Shown one piece after another: positions 9,248 to 17,881 of a stretch of DNA of 63,730 nt. Position 1 is the first letter of the stretch, and every line of letters begins with the position of its first letter. The position numbers and the translations under genes are program-made. The stretch spans positions 1-63,730 of the forward strand of contig CAIOSP010000060.1 of assembly GCA_903861005.1 (NCBI GenBank), given 5' to 3'. This DNA is from an uncultured Pseudomonadota bacterium. Its GTDB lineage: Bacteria > Myxococcota_A > UBA796 > GCA-2862545. Under the pieces are notes generated by a model that saw only the letters and a program-made list of their open reading frames with translations, had not been told where the DNA came from and did not search any database.

Positions 9248-9267
9248 GCGGTCGGATCCTCGACCGC
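9248..9267. promoter_or_regulatory. inverted repeat in the gap upstream region
   Basis: GCGGTCG (9248-9254) and CGACCGC (9261-9267) form a perfect 7-bp inverted repeat with a 6-bp centre (GATCCT). It sits 31 bp before the gap start and 23 bp from the start of the divergent flavoprotein gene. It could be an operator for either gene or a 5' leader hairpin of the glycolytic operon. Confidence 0.4.
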
Positions 9268-9298
9268 GACCCGGTTAGCACCGGCGTGAGGTCTTTGC

Positions 9299-10306
9299 AT
9301 GCGCGTCGCCATCAACGGTTTCGGACGGATCGGTCGGGCGGTCACCCGGCTCATCGAGTCCCGCGAAGGCGTCGAGCTCGTTCACATCAACGACCTCGCC
9401 CCCACCGACATGCTGGCCTACCTCCTTCGGCGGGACTCCGTGCACGGCAGCTGGGACGTGCCGGTGGTCGCGGTGGAGGACGGCATCGAGATCGCGGGCC
9501 GCCTGATCCCGGTCACCAAGGAGAAGGACCCGTCCAAGCTTCCTTGGGCAGCACTCGACGTCGACGTGGTGCTGGAGTGCACCGGCGCGTTCACGACGCG
9601 CGAGCAGTGCGCGGTGCACCTGGCCGCGGGCGCCAAGCGCGTGCTGCTGTCGGCCCCGGCCAAGGGCCCGGTCGACGCGACGATCGTGGTGGGCGTCAAC
9701 GACGACACGTACGACCCCGCCAAGCACTTCGTCGTGTCTTGCGCGTCGTGCACCACCAACTGCCTGGCACCCCTGGTCAAGGCCCTGCACGAGGCCTTCG
9801 GCATCCTGCGCGGCACCATGACCACCATCCACGCCTACACCATGGATCAGGCGCTGCTAGACTCGCCGCATCGCAAGGGCGACTTCACGCGCGGCCGCGC
9901 GGCGGCGATCAACATCGTCCCCACGTCCACCGGCGCCGCCAAGGCGATCGGCCTGGTCTACCCGCCGCTCGCGGGCAAGCTCGACGGCCTGGCCATTCGC
10001 GTGCCGGTGCCGGACGGCAGCCTCACCGACCTGGACATCGACGTGGCCCGTGAGGTCACCCTCGACGAGGTCAAGGCCGCCCTGCACGCCGCCGCGCTCG
10101 GCCCGATGCGCGGTGTGCTCGAGGTCAGCGATGACCCTCTCGTCTCCAGCGACATCGTTGGAAACCCCCACTCCTGCATCGTGGACGCGCACCAGACCTA
10201 CGTCATCGACGGACGCATGGTGAAGGTGCTCGCCTGGTACGACAACGAGTGGGGCTTCGCGAACCGCATGGTCGATCTCGCACTCATCCTCGGAGGAACC
10301 CCGTGA
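9299..10306 (+). CDS. gap: glyceraldehyde-3-phosphate dehydrogenase, type I
   Basis: 335 aa, full length. It oxidises glyceraldehyde-3-phosphate to 1,3-bisphosphoglycerate with NAD in glycolysis. N-terminal Rossmann motif INGFGRIGR; the ND pair at residues 31-32 suggests NAD rather than NADP preference. The catalytic block SCASCTTNC has nucleophile Cys 151; the general-base His lies in TTIHAYT. The C-terminus WYDNEWGFANRM is canonical. A GAGG element precedes the ATG by about 9 nt. First gene of gap-pgk-tpiA; its stop overlaps the pgk GTG (GTGA). Confidence 0.97.
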   Translation: MRVAINGFGRIGRAVTRLIESREGVELVHINDLAPTDMLAYLLRRDSVHGSWDVPVVAVEDGIEIAGRLIPVTKEKDPSKLPWAALDVDVVLECTGAFTTREQCAVHLAAGAKRVLLSAPAKGPVDATIVVGVNDDTYDPAKHFVVSCASCTTNCLAPLVKALHEAFGILRGTMTTIHAYTMDQALLDSPHRKGDFTRGRAAAINIVPTSTGAAKAIGLVYPPLAGKLDGLAIRVPVPDGSLTDLDIDVAREVTLDEVKAALHAAALGPMRGVLEVSDDPLVSSDIVGNPHSCIVDAHQTYVIDGRMVKVLAWYDNEWGFANRMVDLALILGGTP

Positions 10307-11490
10307 CGCCCCCCGCCCCCAAGACCCTCGACGATCTCGACTTCGAAAACAAGACCGTGCTCTGCCGCGTGGACTTCAACGTCCCCTTGGACGGCGAGAC
10401 GATCACGGACGACAACCGCATCCGGGAAGCCCTGCCCACCATCCGCAAGCTGATGGAGAAGGCCAGCAAGGTCGTGCTGTGCAGCCACCTCGGCCGCCCC
10501 AAGGACGCGCCGGACCCCAAGTACAGCCTGCTGCCCGCCGCCGCGCGCCTGGCCGAGCTGCTGGGTGTCGACGTCATCTTCGCGCACGACACCGTCGGCG
10601 ACGAGGTTCAAAAGCTCATCGCCGACGCGCCCGCAGGCTCGGTGTTCGTGTTGGAGAACCTGCGCTTCTTCCCCGGCGAGAAGAACAACGACCCGGAGTT
10701 CGCGTCCCAGCTCGCGGCCCTGGCCGACGTCTACGTCGACGACGCGTTCGGCACGATGCACCGCCAGGACGCGAGCATCGTCGGCGTCCCGGCCATCCTC
10801 GAGAGCGGCATCGGCCTGCTCGTCCAGAAGGAGGTCGAGGCCATCGGCCGCCTGCTGACCCGCCCCGAGCGTCCGTTCGGCGCGGTCCTGGGCGGCGCCA
10901 AGGTCTCCGACAAGATCGAGGTCATCGACCGCCTGAGCCAGAAGGTGGACCACCTGTTCATCGGCGGCGCCATGGCCTACACCTTCCTGGCCGCCCAGGG
11001 CGTGCCGGTCGGCACCTCACGCGTCGAGGCGGACCACCTCGAGTTCGCCAAGAAGATGATCACCGACCTCGCGGCCCGCGGCTGCGCCCTGCACCTCCCC
11101 GTCGACCACGTGGTCGCCGAGAAGTTCGCCGAGGACGCCACTCCCACCGTCGTCGACACCATCCCCGACGGCCAGATGGGCCTCGACATCGGCCCCAAGA
11201 CGGCCAAGGCCTGGACCGAGATCCTGATCGGCTGCAAATCGCTCCTCTGGAACGGCCCGATGGGTGTGTTCGAGTGGGACGCCTTCTCCGGCGGTACCAA
11301 GGCCATCGCCGAAGCCTTCGCCAACGCGCCCGGCTTCACGGTCGTCGGCGGCGGCGACAGCGCAGCGGCGGTGGCCAAGTTCCACCTGGCAGACCGCATC
11401 AAGCACGTGTCGACCGGCGGCGGCGCGTCGCTGGAGTACCTGAAGGCCGGCGAACTTGTAGGCCTTGAGGCCCTGCGGAGGCGCAAGTGA
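10303..11490 (+). CDS. pgk: phosphoglycerate kinase
   Basis: 395 aa from a GTG at 10303 overlapping the gap stop, with GGAGGA at 10292-10297 as ribosome-binding site. It transfers phosphate from 1,3-bisphosphoglycerate to ADP. Signature RVDFNVPLDG near residue 24, HLGRPKD near 62, and the C-terminal nucleotide-binding GGGDSAAA and STGGGASLE blocks are present; the length is typical. The overlaps on both sides imply co-translation with gap and tpiA, matching stoichiometric lower glycolysis. Confidence 0.97.
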   Translation: MTPPAPKTLDDLDFENKTVLCRVDFNVPLDGETITDDNRIREALPTIRKLMEKASKVVLCSHLGRPKDAPDPKYSLLPAAARLAELLGVDVIFAHDTVGDEVQKLIADAPAGSVFVLENLRFFPGEKNNDPEFASQLAALADVYVDDAFGTMHRQDASIVGVPAILESGIGLLVQKEVEAIGRLLTRPERPFGAVLGGAKVSDKIEVIDRLSQKVDHLFIGGAMAYTFLAAQGVPVGTSRVEADHLEFAKKMITDLAARGCALHLPVDHVVAEKFAEDATPTVVDTIPDGQMGLDIGPKTAKAWTEILIGCKSLLWNGPMGVFEWDAFSGGTKAIAEAFANAPGFTVVGGGDSAAAVAKFHLADRIKHVSTGGGASLEYLKAGELVGLEALRRRK

Positions 11491-12260
11491 GTCCCACGCG
11501 CAGTCGGCGACGGCTCATCGCAGGCAACTGGAAGCTCCAGTTCGGCCCCACCCACGCCGCGGCCCACGCCGCAGCGCTGCGGGACCGCCTGCTCGCCGTG
11601 GAGGACGTCGATCTCGCCGTCTTCCCCACGGCGATGTCCATCCCAGCTGTCGTAGACACGGTCAAGCGTAGCAACCTGCGCGTGGGCGTGCAGTGGGCCT
11701 GCGCCCACGCCGAGGGCGCCTACACGGGCGCCAACTCCCCCGCCATGGCCCGCGAGATCGGGTGCGGCTGGGTGCTCTGCGGCCACTCCGAGGTCCGTGG
11801 TGACTTTGGTGAGACCGACGCGCGCGTACACGCCGCCATCCGCGGCGGCCTGAAGCACGGTCTGCTGCCCATGCTTTGCGTGGGCGAGTCGGTGGAGGAG
11901 CGCGCCGCGGGTCGCCTCCGTGAGGTCCTGGAGCGCCAGCTGGAGGTCGCCTATGGCAGCCTGCACGCCGACGAGGCCGCCACCGTCACGATCGCCTACG
12001 AGCCCCTCTGGGCCATCGGCACGGGCGTGACGGCCACGCCGGACAAGGCCCAGGAGGCGCACGCCGTCATCCGCAAGTGGCTGCTTGGCCGGTTCCCGGA
12101 GTTCGTCGCCGCCCAGACGCGCGTGCTGTACGGTGGCAGCGTGAAGGCCTCCAACATCGCGGGCCTGCTGGCCTGCCCGGACGTCGACGGTGCCCTGGTG
12201 GGCGGCGCCAGCCTGGACGTGGACGCGTTCTGCGCGATCGTGGACGCGGCACGGCGGTAG
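11487..12260 (+). CDS. tpiA: triosephosphate isomerase
   Basis: 257 aa from a GTG at 11487 overlapping the pgk stop (GTGA). It interconverts dihydroxyacetone phosphate and glyceraldehyde-3-phosphate. The catalytic residues are visible: Lys 16 in GNWK, His 100 in CGHSEVR, Glu 172 in AYEPLWAIGTG, and the phosphate loop YGGSVK. Two motif positions deviate from the usual family text (GNWKL for GNWKM, SEVR for SERR) without loss of catalytic residues. Last gene of the operon; a short GCGCCC/GGGCGC hairpin follows at 12274-12288 without a T-run. Confidence 0.97.
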   Translation: MSPTRSRRRLIAGNWKLQFGPTHAAAHAAALRDRLLAVEDVDLAVFPTAMSIPAVVDTVKRSNLRVGVQWACAHAEGAYTGANSPAMAREIGCGWVLCGHSEVRGDFGETDARVHAAIRGGLKHGLLPMLCVGESVEERAAGRLREVLERQLEVAYGSLHADEAATVTIAYEPLWAIGTGVTATPDKAQEAHAVIRKWLLGRFPEFVAAQTRVLYGGSVKASNIAGLLACPDVDGALVGGASLDVDAFCAIVDAARR

Positions 12261-12737
12261 GGCGCGGTGTAGGGCGCCCAGCGGGCGCGGCGCGCTGATC
12301 GACGGTCGGCTCCAGCGCAGCGGGCGCTCGTCCGAGGCGCGGAGACTCAGAGGGGTCAGCGACGGAAATGCGCCGGTCGCTCACCGCCCCCCCCCTCCCC
12401 GACGGCAGCGCAACCGGCTGCGGCCGAGGAGCAACCACCGCGCTGGGCGCGGTCGAGGAGCATCCGCCTCGTCGAAATACGGCGGCGAACGACCACGGCG
12501 CCAGCGACCGACGGGAAGCGTTCACGGCAGCGACTCCGGCCGAAGACGACCACGGCGCGGACCGAGGAGCGACCGCGTCACCGGCCGAGCAGCCCCACGG
12601 CGCCGACCGAGCAGCGACCGCGTCACCGGCCGAGCAGCCCCACGGCGCCGACCGAGGAGCGACCGCGTCACCGGCCGAGGAGCGAGTAGGAGTCCGCGCG
12701 CCGGGCACCATCGCGGAGCGGGGCGACCAAGAGGCGA
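12261..12737. other. 477-bp spacer between tpiA and secG (convergent), no convincing gene
   Basis: Several frames stay open on both strands, but they are low complexity (Ala, Pro, Arg, Gly) and track the repeat array rather than codon bias, so I call no gene. Contents: a hairpin just after tpiA (12274-12288), a C-tract near 12390, and a 45-bp tandem array with degenerate copies upstream of it. Confidence 0.6.
12551..12680. repeat. 45-bp direct tandem repeat array (about three units)
   Basis: The block GACCGCGTCACCGGCCGA begins at 12571, 12616 and 12661, exactly 45 bp apart, and the bases between (AGCCCCACGGCGCCGACCGA) repeat almost perfectly. A diverged half-unit (CACGGCGCGGACCGAGGAGC) precedes the array at 12551, with weaker echoes back to about 12480. 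45 is a multiple of 3, so every frame reads as a 15-residue repeat. Confidence 0.85.
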
Positions 12738-13208
12738 CTACGGCGTGGGCGCGGCAGGGGCAGAGGCAGGCGCCGTCGGCGCGCCCGGAGCCGGAGCCGC
12801 AGGAGCGGCCGGGTCAGGCAAGCCAGTGGGCGCGGACTCGGGGACGGTGGGCGCGGTCGGGACCGGCGCCATCGTCTCGTCGAGCTTCTTCTGCGCCTCT
12901 TCGGCCGCCTTGGCGTCGTTGGCCTTCTGCTTCTGCTGCTCAAGGTCGATCGCGTCCATCACGTTGCTGTTCGCGAGGATCTCCTTGTTGGAGAACCACG
13001 CCAGCGTGACCGAAGTCACCATGAACATGATCGCCACGACGGTGGTCACGCGCGCCAGCAGGCTGGTGGGACCGCGCGGGCCGAAGATGTTGCCGCCCGA
13101 GCCGCCGAACGACGCACCGACGTCCCCGTTCTTGCCCGGCTGGAGCAGGATCACGAACACGAGGACGACGCACAGGATGATGTGGAGGGCGACGACGGCC
13201 AAGTACAC
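12738..13208 (-). CDS. secG: preprotein translocase subunit SecG
   Basis: 156 aa from a GTG at 13208 (CGGAG five to six bases upstream), preferred over an upstream ATG at 13244 that lacks a ribosome-binding site and would lengthen the cytoplasmic N-terminus. SecG is the non-essential helper of SecYEG. TM1 (about residues 2-20) ends in VILLQPGKNGD, followed by the typical GASFGGSGGNIFG loop and TM2 (about 50-70). After TM2 comes a charged stretch and an Ala/Pro-rich tail of about 45 residues, longer than in most SecG proteins. Downstream of fur on the same strand. Confidence 0.93.
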   Translation of the reverse strand: MYLAVVALHIILCVVLVFVILLQPGKNGDVGASFGGSGGNIFGPRGPTSLLARVTTVVAIMFMVTSVTLAWFSNKEILANSNVMDAIDLEQQKQKANDAKAAEEAQKKLDETMAPVPTAPTVPESAPTGLPDPAAPAAPAPGAPTAPASAPAAPTP

Positions 13209-13341
13209 GGGAACTCCGGGACAAGCGACCGCCCCACGTAACATGCCATGCAATCTAGTCCACGTCCCGTCCCGGTTGCGCGCCGGGCAGAGCATCGTGC
13301 GCCACGCGGCCGCTGCTTGGGCGGCCTCGGACGCAGCGCGC

Positions 13342-13803
13342 CTACAGGCGGACGCCGCCGGGGCGCCGGCAACGGCCAGGCACGCACTTCACGTAGACCT
13401 CGTGCTTGTGCGAGACCACCGCGAAGCCATTCGCCGCGGCGTGCTTCTCCTGCATCTTCTCCACCTCGTCGTCCTCAAACTCGACGATGATGCCGCAGTC
13501 CAGGCAGATCAGGTGGTCATGGTGCTCACCGTCAATGGCCGGCTCGTAGCGCGCCTGGTTCTCGCCGAACTTGTGCTCGGTGGCCAAGCCCCCTTCCGTC
13601 AGCAGGCGCATGGTCCGATAGACGGTCGCGTACCCGATGCCGCGCTGGATCGACTTGGACTGGTCGAGGATCTCAAGCAGCGACAGGTGCTTGTCACCCG
13701 CGAAGAAGACCTCAGCGATGGCCTTGCGCTGGGACGTGAGCTTGAGCCCCTGCGTCGCCAGGTGATCGCGAAAGCGCTTCATCGCCAGGGGGGAGATCGC
13801 CAT
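13342..13803 (-). CDS. fur: Fur-family transcriptional regulator
   Basis: 153 aa. N-terminal winged helix (LTSQRKAIAEVF; recognition helix region GIGYATVYRTMRLL) followed by the dimerisation and metal domain: HHDH at 94-97, CLDC at 100-103, and a C-terminal pair Cys 140/Cys 145 (CVPGRC). This gives the Cys4 structural zinc site plus a His-rich regulatory site. The motif set fits Fur proper more than Zur or PerR, but the sensed metal is inferred. An in-frame ATG at 13782 is an alternative start. Transcribed on its own after the rplQ terminator. Confidence 0.88.
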   Translation of the reverse strand: MAISPLAMKRFRDHLATQGLKLTSQRKAIAEVFFAGDKHLSLLEILDQSKSIQRGIGYATVYRTMRLLTEGGLATEHKFGENQARYEPAIDGEHHDHLICLDCGIIVEFEDDEVEKMQEKHAAANGFAVVSHKHEVYVKCVPGRCRRPGGVRL

Positions 13804-13855
13804 ATCCGCACTCCGTGGTTCGGGTAGACCGTGCTAACACATCGCCGAGCCACGA

Positions 13856-13894
13856 AACGAAAACGGCGCCCGCACCAGAACAGTGCGGACGCCG
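13856..13894 (-). terminator. rho-independent terminator after rplQ
   Basis: On the minus strand CGGCGTCCGCAC pairs with GTGCGGGCGCCG (12 bp, one mismatch) around a 7-nt loop, followed by TTTTCGTTT. It lies 65 bp after the rplQ stop and ends the ribosomal convoy before fur. Confidence 0.8.
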
Positions 13895-13958
13895 GTCGCC
13901 TGGGCTTCACGCCCGGCTACCCCTCACCCGCTGTGACGCAGGCCCGGGGCGCGCTCGA

Positions 13959-14402
13959 TTACGCCGAAGCAGTCTCGGACTCGCCACGAGGGGGGTTGTC
14001 CACCCACTCAATGACGGCCATCGCCGCGTCGTCGCCCGGGCGGAAGCCCGCCTTGACGATGCGGGTGTAGCCACCCTGACGAGCCGCGAAGCGAACCGCG
14101 TACTCATTGAACAACTTGCCGAGCGCGTCGGCGTCCATGACCCAGCGACGCGCACGACGGAACGCGTGCACCCGCTTGGCCTGCGCCACCTGCAGCTCGC
14201 CACCCGACAGGCCGTCGGTCGAAGCCGGCGCCCGCTTGGCGATCGTCACCACCTTCTCGGCGAAGCGGCGAAGCTCCTTCGCGCGCGCCTCCGTCGTGCG
14301 GATGCTGCCATGAGTCACGAGAGACGTGACCATGTTGCGGAACATCGCCTTCCGCTCCGTCGAGTCCATGTTGAGCTTGCGCCCACCCTTCCGGTGCCGC
14401 AT
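13959..14402 (-). CDS. rplQ: 50S ribosomal protein L17
   Basis: 147 aa. Starts MRHRKGGRKLN and continues with the L17 signature around ALFRNMVTSLVTHGSI-like text (here MFRNMVTSLVTHGSIRTTE). It lies near the peptide exit tunnel. It is about 20 residues longer than the E. coli protein, mainly in the middle and an acidic-poor C-terminus. Last gene of the convoy, 33 bp after rpoA, and followed by the terminator at 13856-13894. Confidence 0.96.
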   Translation of the reverse strand: MRHRKGGRKLNMDSTERKAMFRNMVTSLVTHGSIRTTEARAKELRRFAEKVVTIAKRAPASTDGLSGGELQVAQAKRVHAFRRARRWVMDADALGKLFNEYAVRFAARQGGYTRIVKAGFRPGDDAAMAVIEWVDNPPRGESETASA

Positions 14403-14435
14403 TGGGAAACTCCTATGGCCAATCAGGCCAGACGC

Positions 14436-15443
14436 TTAGCCGAGGCGGTGCCGCGGGAAGTTGTGGATCTTCATGCCGAGCGACAGACCGAGGTCGGAGA
14501 GGATCTCCTTGATCTCGTTCAGCGACTTACGACCGAAGTTCTTGGTCTTGAGCATCTCAGCTTCGGTCTTTTCGACCAGCTGGTAGATGTACTCGATGCC
14601 GGCGTTCTGCAGGCAGTTCTGCGAGCGGACGGAGAGCTCGAGCTCGTCGACGCGCTTGAAGAGGTTCTCGTTGAACTCGGGCGACTCCTCCTCGGAGTGC
14701 TGGACCTCGGGCTCCTCCTCCTCGGCGAAGTTGATGAAGACCTGGAGCTGCTCCTTCAGGATCTTCGCGGAGAACGCCACGGCGTCCTCGGGGCGGACCG
14801 AACCATCGGTCCAGACCTCAAGCGTCAGCTTGTCGTAGTCGGTGCGCTGGCCGACGCGGGCGTTCGTCACGAGGTAACGGACGCGCTTGATCGGGGAGAA
14901 GATCGCATCGACGGCGATGGTGCCCAGGGGATCCGACGGATCCTTGTTGAGCGAGGCGGGGACATAGCCCTTGCCCATCTTCACGGTGAGGTCGGCCTCG
15001 AAGGTGGCATCGTCCGTGATGGTGGCGATGGCGTGGTCCGGGTTGAGGACCTCGCACGCCGCATCGAAGGTGATGTCGCCGGCGCGGATGACGACGGTCT
15101 CGCCAGCGCGGCCCTTGGCCTTGAGGTGGCCCTTCACGGTCGCCGTCGCCGACGTGCGGAGAAGGACGCCCTTGATGTTGAGGATGATGTCCGTCACATC
15201 CTCGACGATACCCGGGATGTAGGCGAACTCATGGTCCACACCGACGATCTGGATCGCGGTGATGGCGGCGCCCTGCAGCGAAGACAGCAGGATGCGGCGC
15301 AGCGAGTTGCCGATCGTCGTGCCGAAGCCGCGCTCGAGCGGACGGACCACGAACTTGCCGTAGCGATCGTTCGACTTGGAATCGCGCTCGACGCGACGCG
15401 GCTTGATCAGCGTGCGCCAATTGGCGTAGACGTGCTCATCCAT
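14436..15443 (-). CDS. rpoA: RNA polymerase alpha subunit
   Basis: 335 aa. The N-terminal dimerisation domain contains [20 protein letters not shown] (residues 35-54). A linker rich in Glu (about 235-250) leads to the C-terminal DNA- and activator-binding domain with the ELSVRSQNC helix (equivalent of E. coli Arg265 and Asn268) and [13 protein letters not shown]. It assembles with the rpoB and rpoC products of this window. A 105-bp spacer separates it from rpsK; rpsD, which usually sits there, is absent. Confidence 0.98.
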   Translation of the reverse strand: MDEHVYANWRTLIKPRRVERDSKSNDRYGKFVVRPLERGFGTTIGNSLRRILLSSLQGAAITAIQIVGVDHEFAYIPGIVEDVTDIILNIKGVLLRTSATATVKGHLKAKGRAGETVVIRAGDITFDAACEVLNPDHAIATITDDATFEADLTVKMGKGYVPASLNKDPSDPLGTIAVDAIFSPIKRVRYLVTNARVGQRTDYDKLTLEVWTDGSVRPEDAVAFSAKILKEQLQVFINFAEEEEPEVQHSEEESPEFNENLFKRVDELELSVRSQNCLQNAGIEYIYQLVEKTEAEMLKTKNFGRKSLNEIKEILSDLGLSLGMKIHNFPRHRLG

Positions 15444-15548
15444 GGGAGAACCTCAGGGACCGCCCCTTCTTTGCGGAACTAAGCCGCAACACGGGATCGG
15501 TCGGGTGGAAGCCAGCGAGGAGTAAAGAACGAGGACGCGCCCACGTGC

Positions 15549-15941
15549 TCAGACGCGGCGCTTCTTCGGGGGACGGCACCCGTTGTGCGGGATGGGCGTC
15601 ACGTCGCGGATCAGCGTGATCTTCAGACCGGAGTTCGCGATGGCGCGGAGCGCAGACTCGCGACCGGTACCGGGGCCCTTCACGCAGACGCCGAGCGCCT
15701 TCATGCCGTGCTCCTGCGCCTTGCGGGCCGCGTCTTCCGCAACCAGCTGCGCCGCGAACGGCGTGCTCTTGCGCGAGCCCTTGAAGCCGAGGACACCAGC
15801 CGCCGACCAGGCGACGGTGTTGCCCGCCGGATCCGTGATGGTCACGATCGTGTTGTTGAACGTGGCCTGGATGTGCGCGACACCGGCAGGGACGTTCTTC
15901 TTGGTACGGCGCTTGGGCGCCTTGTTCGCAGGAGTAGCCAT
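15549..15941 (-). CDS. rpsK: 30S ribosomal protein S11
   Basis: 130 aa, full length. A basic N-terminus is followed by [19 protein letters not shown], the conserved AAEDAARKA-like helix and the C-terminal [20 protein letters not shown]. It binds the 16S platform next to the mRNA exit. 17 bp downstream of rpsM. Confidence 0.98.
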   Translation of the reverse strand: MATPANKAPKRRTKKNVPAGVAHIQATFNNTIVTITDPAGNTVAWSAAGVLGFKGSRKSTPFAAQLVAEDAARKAQEHGMKALGVCVKGPGTGRESALRAIANSGLKITLIRDVTPIPHNGCRPPKKRRV

Positions 15942-15958
15942 AATTTAATTCCGCCCAA

Positions 15959-16336
15959 TCACTTGGTTGCGATCTTCTTGCCGGCGACAGTCTTGCGCGG
16001 ACCCTTGCGGGTACGAGCGTTCGTGTGCGTCCGCTGTCCACGGGCCGGCAGTCCGCGACGATGCCGCGAGCCACGGTACGAGCCCATGTCGATGAGCCGC
16101 TTGATGTTCTGGGAGACCTCCTTGCGGAGCTCACCTTCCACACGGCACTTGGTCTGGATGATCTCGCGGAGGCGCGCGACCTGGTGATCCGTGAGGTGCG
16201 TGACGCGAGTGGTCGGGTCAATGCCCAACGTCTCGACGATCTCACGCGCCGTGGTCTGACCAATCCCGTAGATGTAGGTCAACGCGATCCAGACCAGCTT
16301 GTTGCGGGGCAGGTCAACGCCTTCGATACGTGCCAC
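15959..16336 (-). CDS. rpsM: 30S ribosomal protein S13
   Basis: 125 aa from the GTG at 16336 (reads [13 protein letters not shown], the normal S13 start), with AGAGGAAC just upstream; the open frame extends 40 codons further but into non-homologous text. The C-terminal [19 protein letters not shown] segment and the basic tail that reaches the P-site tRNA are present. Followed closely by rpsK. Confidence 0.97.
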   Translation of the reverse strand: MARIEGVDLPRNKLVWIALTYIYGIGQTTAREIVETLGIDPTTRVTHLTDHQVARLREIIQTKCRVEGELRKEVSQNIKRLIDMGSYRGSRHRRGLPARGQRTHTNARTRKGPRKTVAGKKIATK

Positions 16337-16488
16337 TGTGTTCCTCTCGTTCCCAGGGACCTTGCAGCCCCCCAAATTCCGTTGCTGTCGACCTTTTGGA
16401 GCAAAGCCCCGAAAGGTTGCGACGCGGCCGGGCGCTCTTATCCGGTTCCGCGTCAAGTCTCAAGCCAGAATCGCTCTGGCCAGGGTTT
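16337..16488 (-). other. secY-rpsM spacer without rpmJ, infA, map or adk
   Basis: 152 bp on the minus strand. I looked for the short Cys-rich rpmJ (L36) reading frame that usually precedes rpsM and found none. A small CCAGAGCGATTCTGG hairpin lies near 16470, shortly after the secY stop. Nothing else is recognisable. Confidence 0.6.
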
Positions 16489-17838
16489 CTACACGAAGGG
16501 CCCCTGCCCTCCGAGGCTGCGCCGCCTGTTGCGGACGCGATCTCCATCGGGTTGAGGGCCACTCAAAGTCGAGTAGTGCTTCGTCGAGAGCTTCGCCTGG
16601 ATCTGGCCGACCGTGTCCAGGGTGACGCCCACGAGGATGAGAACGCTGGTGCCGCCGAACGTGAACGGGAGGTTCAGGTCCTTGCCCAGGATGGTCGGGA
16701 GCACGCAGAGCACCGCGAGGTACACCGCACCGCCGGCCGTGAGGCGGGTCAGCAGCCAATCAAGGTACGCCGCCGTCTCACGGCCCGGGCGCACGCGGGG
16801 GATGAAGCCACCCTGCTTCTTGAGGTTGTCCGCGACATCCTCAGGGTTGAACTGCATCGCCGTGTAGAAGTACGCGAAGAAGATGATCAACGCGACGTAG
16901 GAGAAGTTGTACAGCCAAGCGCCCGGGTAGAAGGCCTGGCTGATCCACTGCAGCGCTGTGGCGTGCGGGAAGAACTGCATCGCGGTCGACGGTAGCATGA
17001 GCAGCGACGACGCGAAGATGGGCGGCACGACGCCCGAGTTGTTGATCTTGAGCGGGAGGTAGGTCGTCTCCCCCTCATAGATGTTGGCGCCCATCACGCG
17101 ACGAGCGTGCTGCAGCGGGACCCGGCGCTGTCCGCGCTCGATGAACACGATGCCGTAGATCACGGCGAACATGCCCACGAGGATCAGCGAGACCTCGAGC
17201 AGGTTGATCTGACCCTTCTGGATGAGCGTGTACGCCTGGAAGACCGAGGACGGACCGCGCGCCAAAATGCCAGTGGATATGATGATCGACGAGCCGTTTC
17301 CGATGCCGTGCTCGGTGATGCGCTCACCAAGCCACATGATGAAGCAGGAGCCTGCGGTCATCGTCAAAGCGGTCATGGCCCGGAAGGCCCAGCCCGGCTC
17401 GAGGACGACAGTGGACTGCCCCACCACCATCTGCTCAAGCCCCGTGGCAATCGCGAGCGACTGCACGACGGAGATGATCATGGTCAAGTAGCGGGTGTAC
17501 TGGTTGAGCGTCGCACGACCCGACTGCCCTTCGTCCTTGAGACGCTTAAGGCGGGGCTCCATCTCCGCGAGGAGCTGGACGATGATCGACGCCGTGATGT
17601 ACGGCATGATGCCGAGCACGAACACGCTGAACTGGTTCAGCGCGCCGCCCGAGAACATGTTGTACAACCCGAACAACGTGTTGGACTGGTTGTCAAACCA
17701 GTGGGCCAACGCGATGCGGTCGATACCAGGCGCGGGCACGAAGATGCCCATGCGGTAGACGCCGAGCATACCCAACGTGAACAGGACCCGCTTACGCAGG
17801 TCCTCCATCTCCCAGATCTCGGAGAAGATATTCGCCAA
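16489..17838 (-). CDS. secY: protein translocase channel subunit SecY
   Basis: 449 aa with ten predicted membrane helices. TM1 (YRMGIFVPAPGID follows), the plug-region text (GLYNMFSGGALNQFSVFVLGI), and the cytoplasmic loops with ERGQRRVPLQHARR (loop C4) and FIPRVRPGRETAAYLD (loop C5) used for SecA and ribosome contact are all visible. It pairs with SecE (39969-40355) and SecG (12738-13208) encoded in the same window. The 30-residue tail after TM10 is basic and poorly conserved. Confidence 0.97.
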   Translation of the reverse strand: MANIFSEIWEMEDLRKRVLFTLGMLGVYRMGIFVPAPGIDRIALAHWFDNQSNTLFGLYNMFSGGALNQFSVFVLGIMPYITASIIVQLLAEMEPRLKRLKDEGQSGRATLNQYTRYLTMIISVVQSLAIATGLEQMVVGQSTVVLEPGWAFRAMTALTMTAGSCFIMWLGERITEHGIGNGSSIIISTGILARGPSSVFQAYTLIQKGQINLLEVSLILVGMFAVIYGIVFIERGQRRVPLQHARRVMGANIYEGETTYLPLKINNSGVVPPIFASSLLMLPSTAMQFFPHATALQWISQAFYPGAWLYNFSYVALIIFFAYFYTAMQFNPEDVADNLKKQGGFIPRVRPGRETAAYLDWLLTRLTAGGAVYLAVLCVLPTILGKDLNLPFTFGGTSVLILVGVTLDTVGQIQAKLSTKHYSTLSGPQPDGDRVRNRRRSLGGQGPFV

Positions 17839-17881
17839 GTTCTCCCCGGGGGGTGTTCAGGTTGCGCTGAACCGCGAGCTT

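Noticed and set aside
12551-12680. 45-bp repeats as a CRISPR array
   Set aside because: The repeats are contiguous without unique spacers, and no cas genes are nearby.
12067-12711. Minus-strand open frame with a GDAVAPRSAPWGCSA repeat
   Set aside because: It overlaps tpiA heavily, has no ribosome-binding site, and its repeat is simply the 45-bp array in translation.
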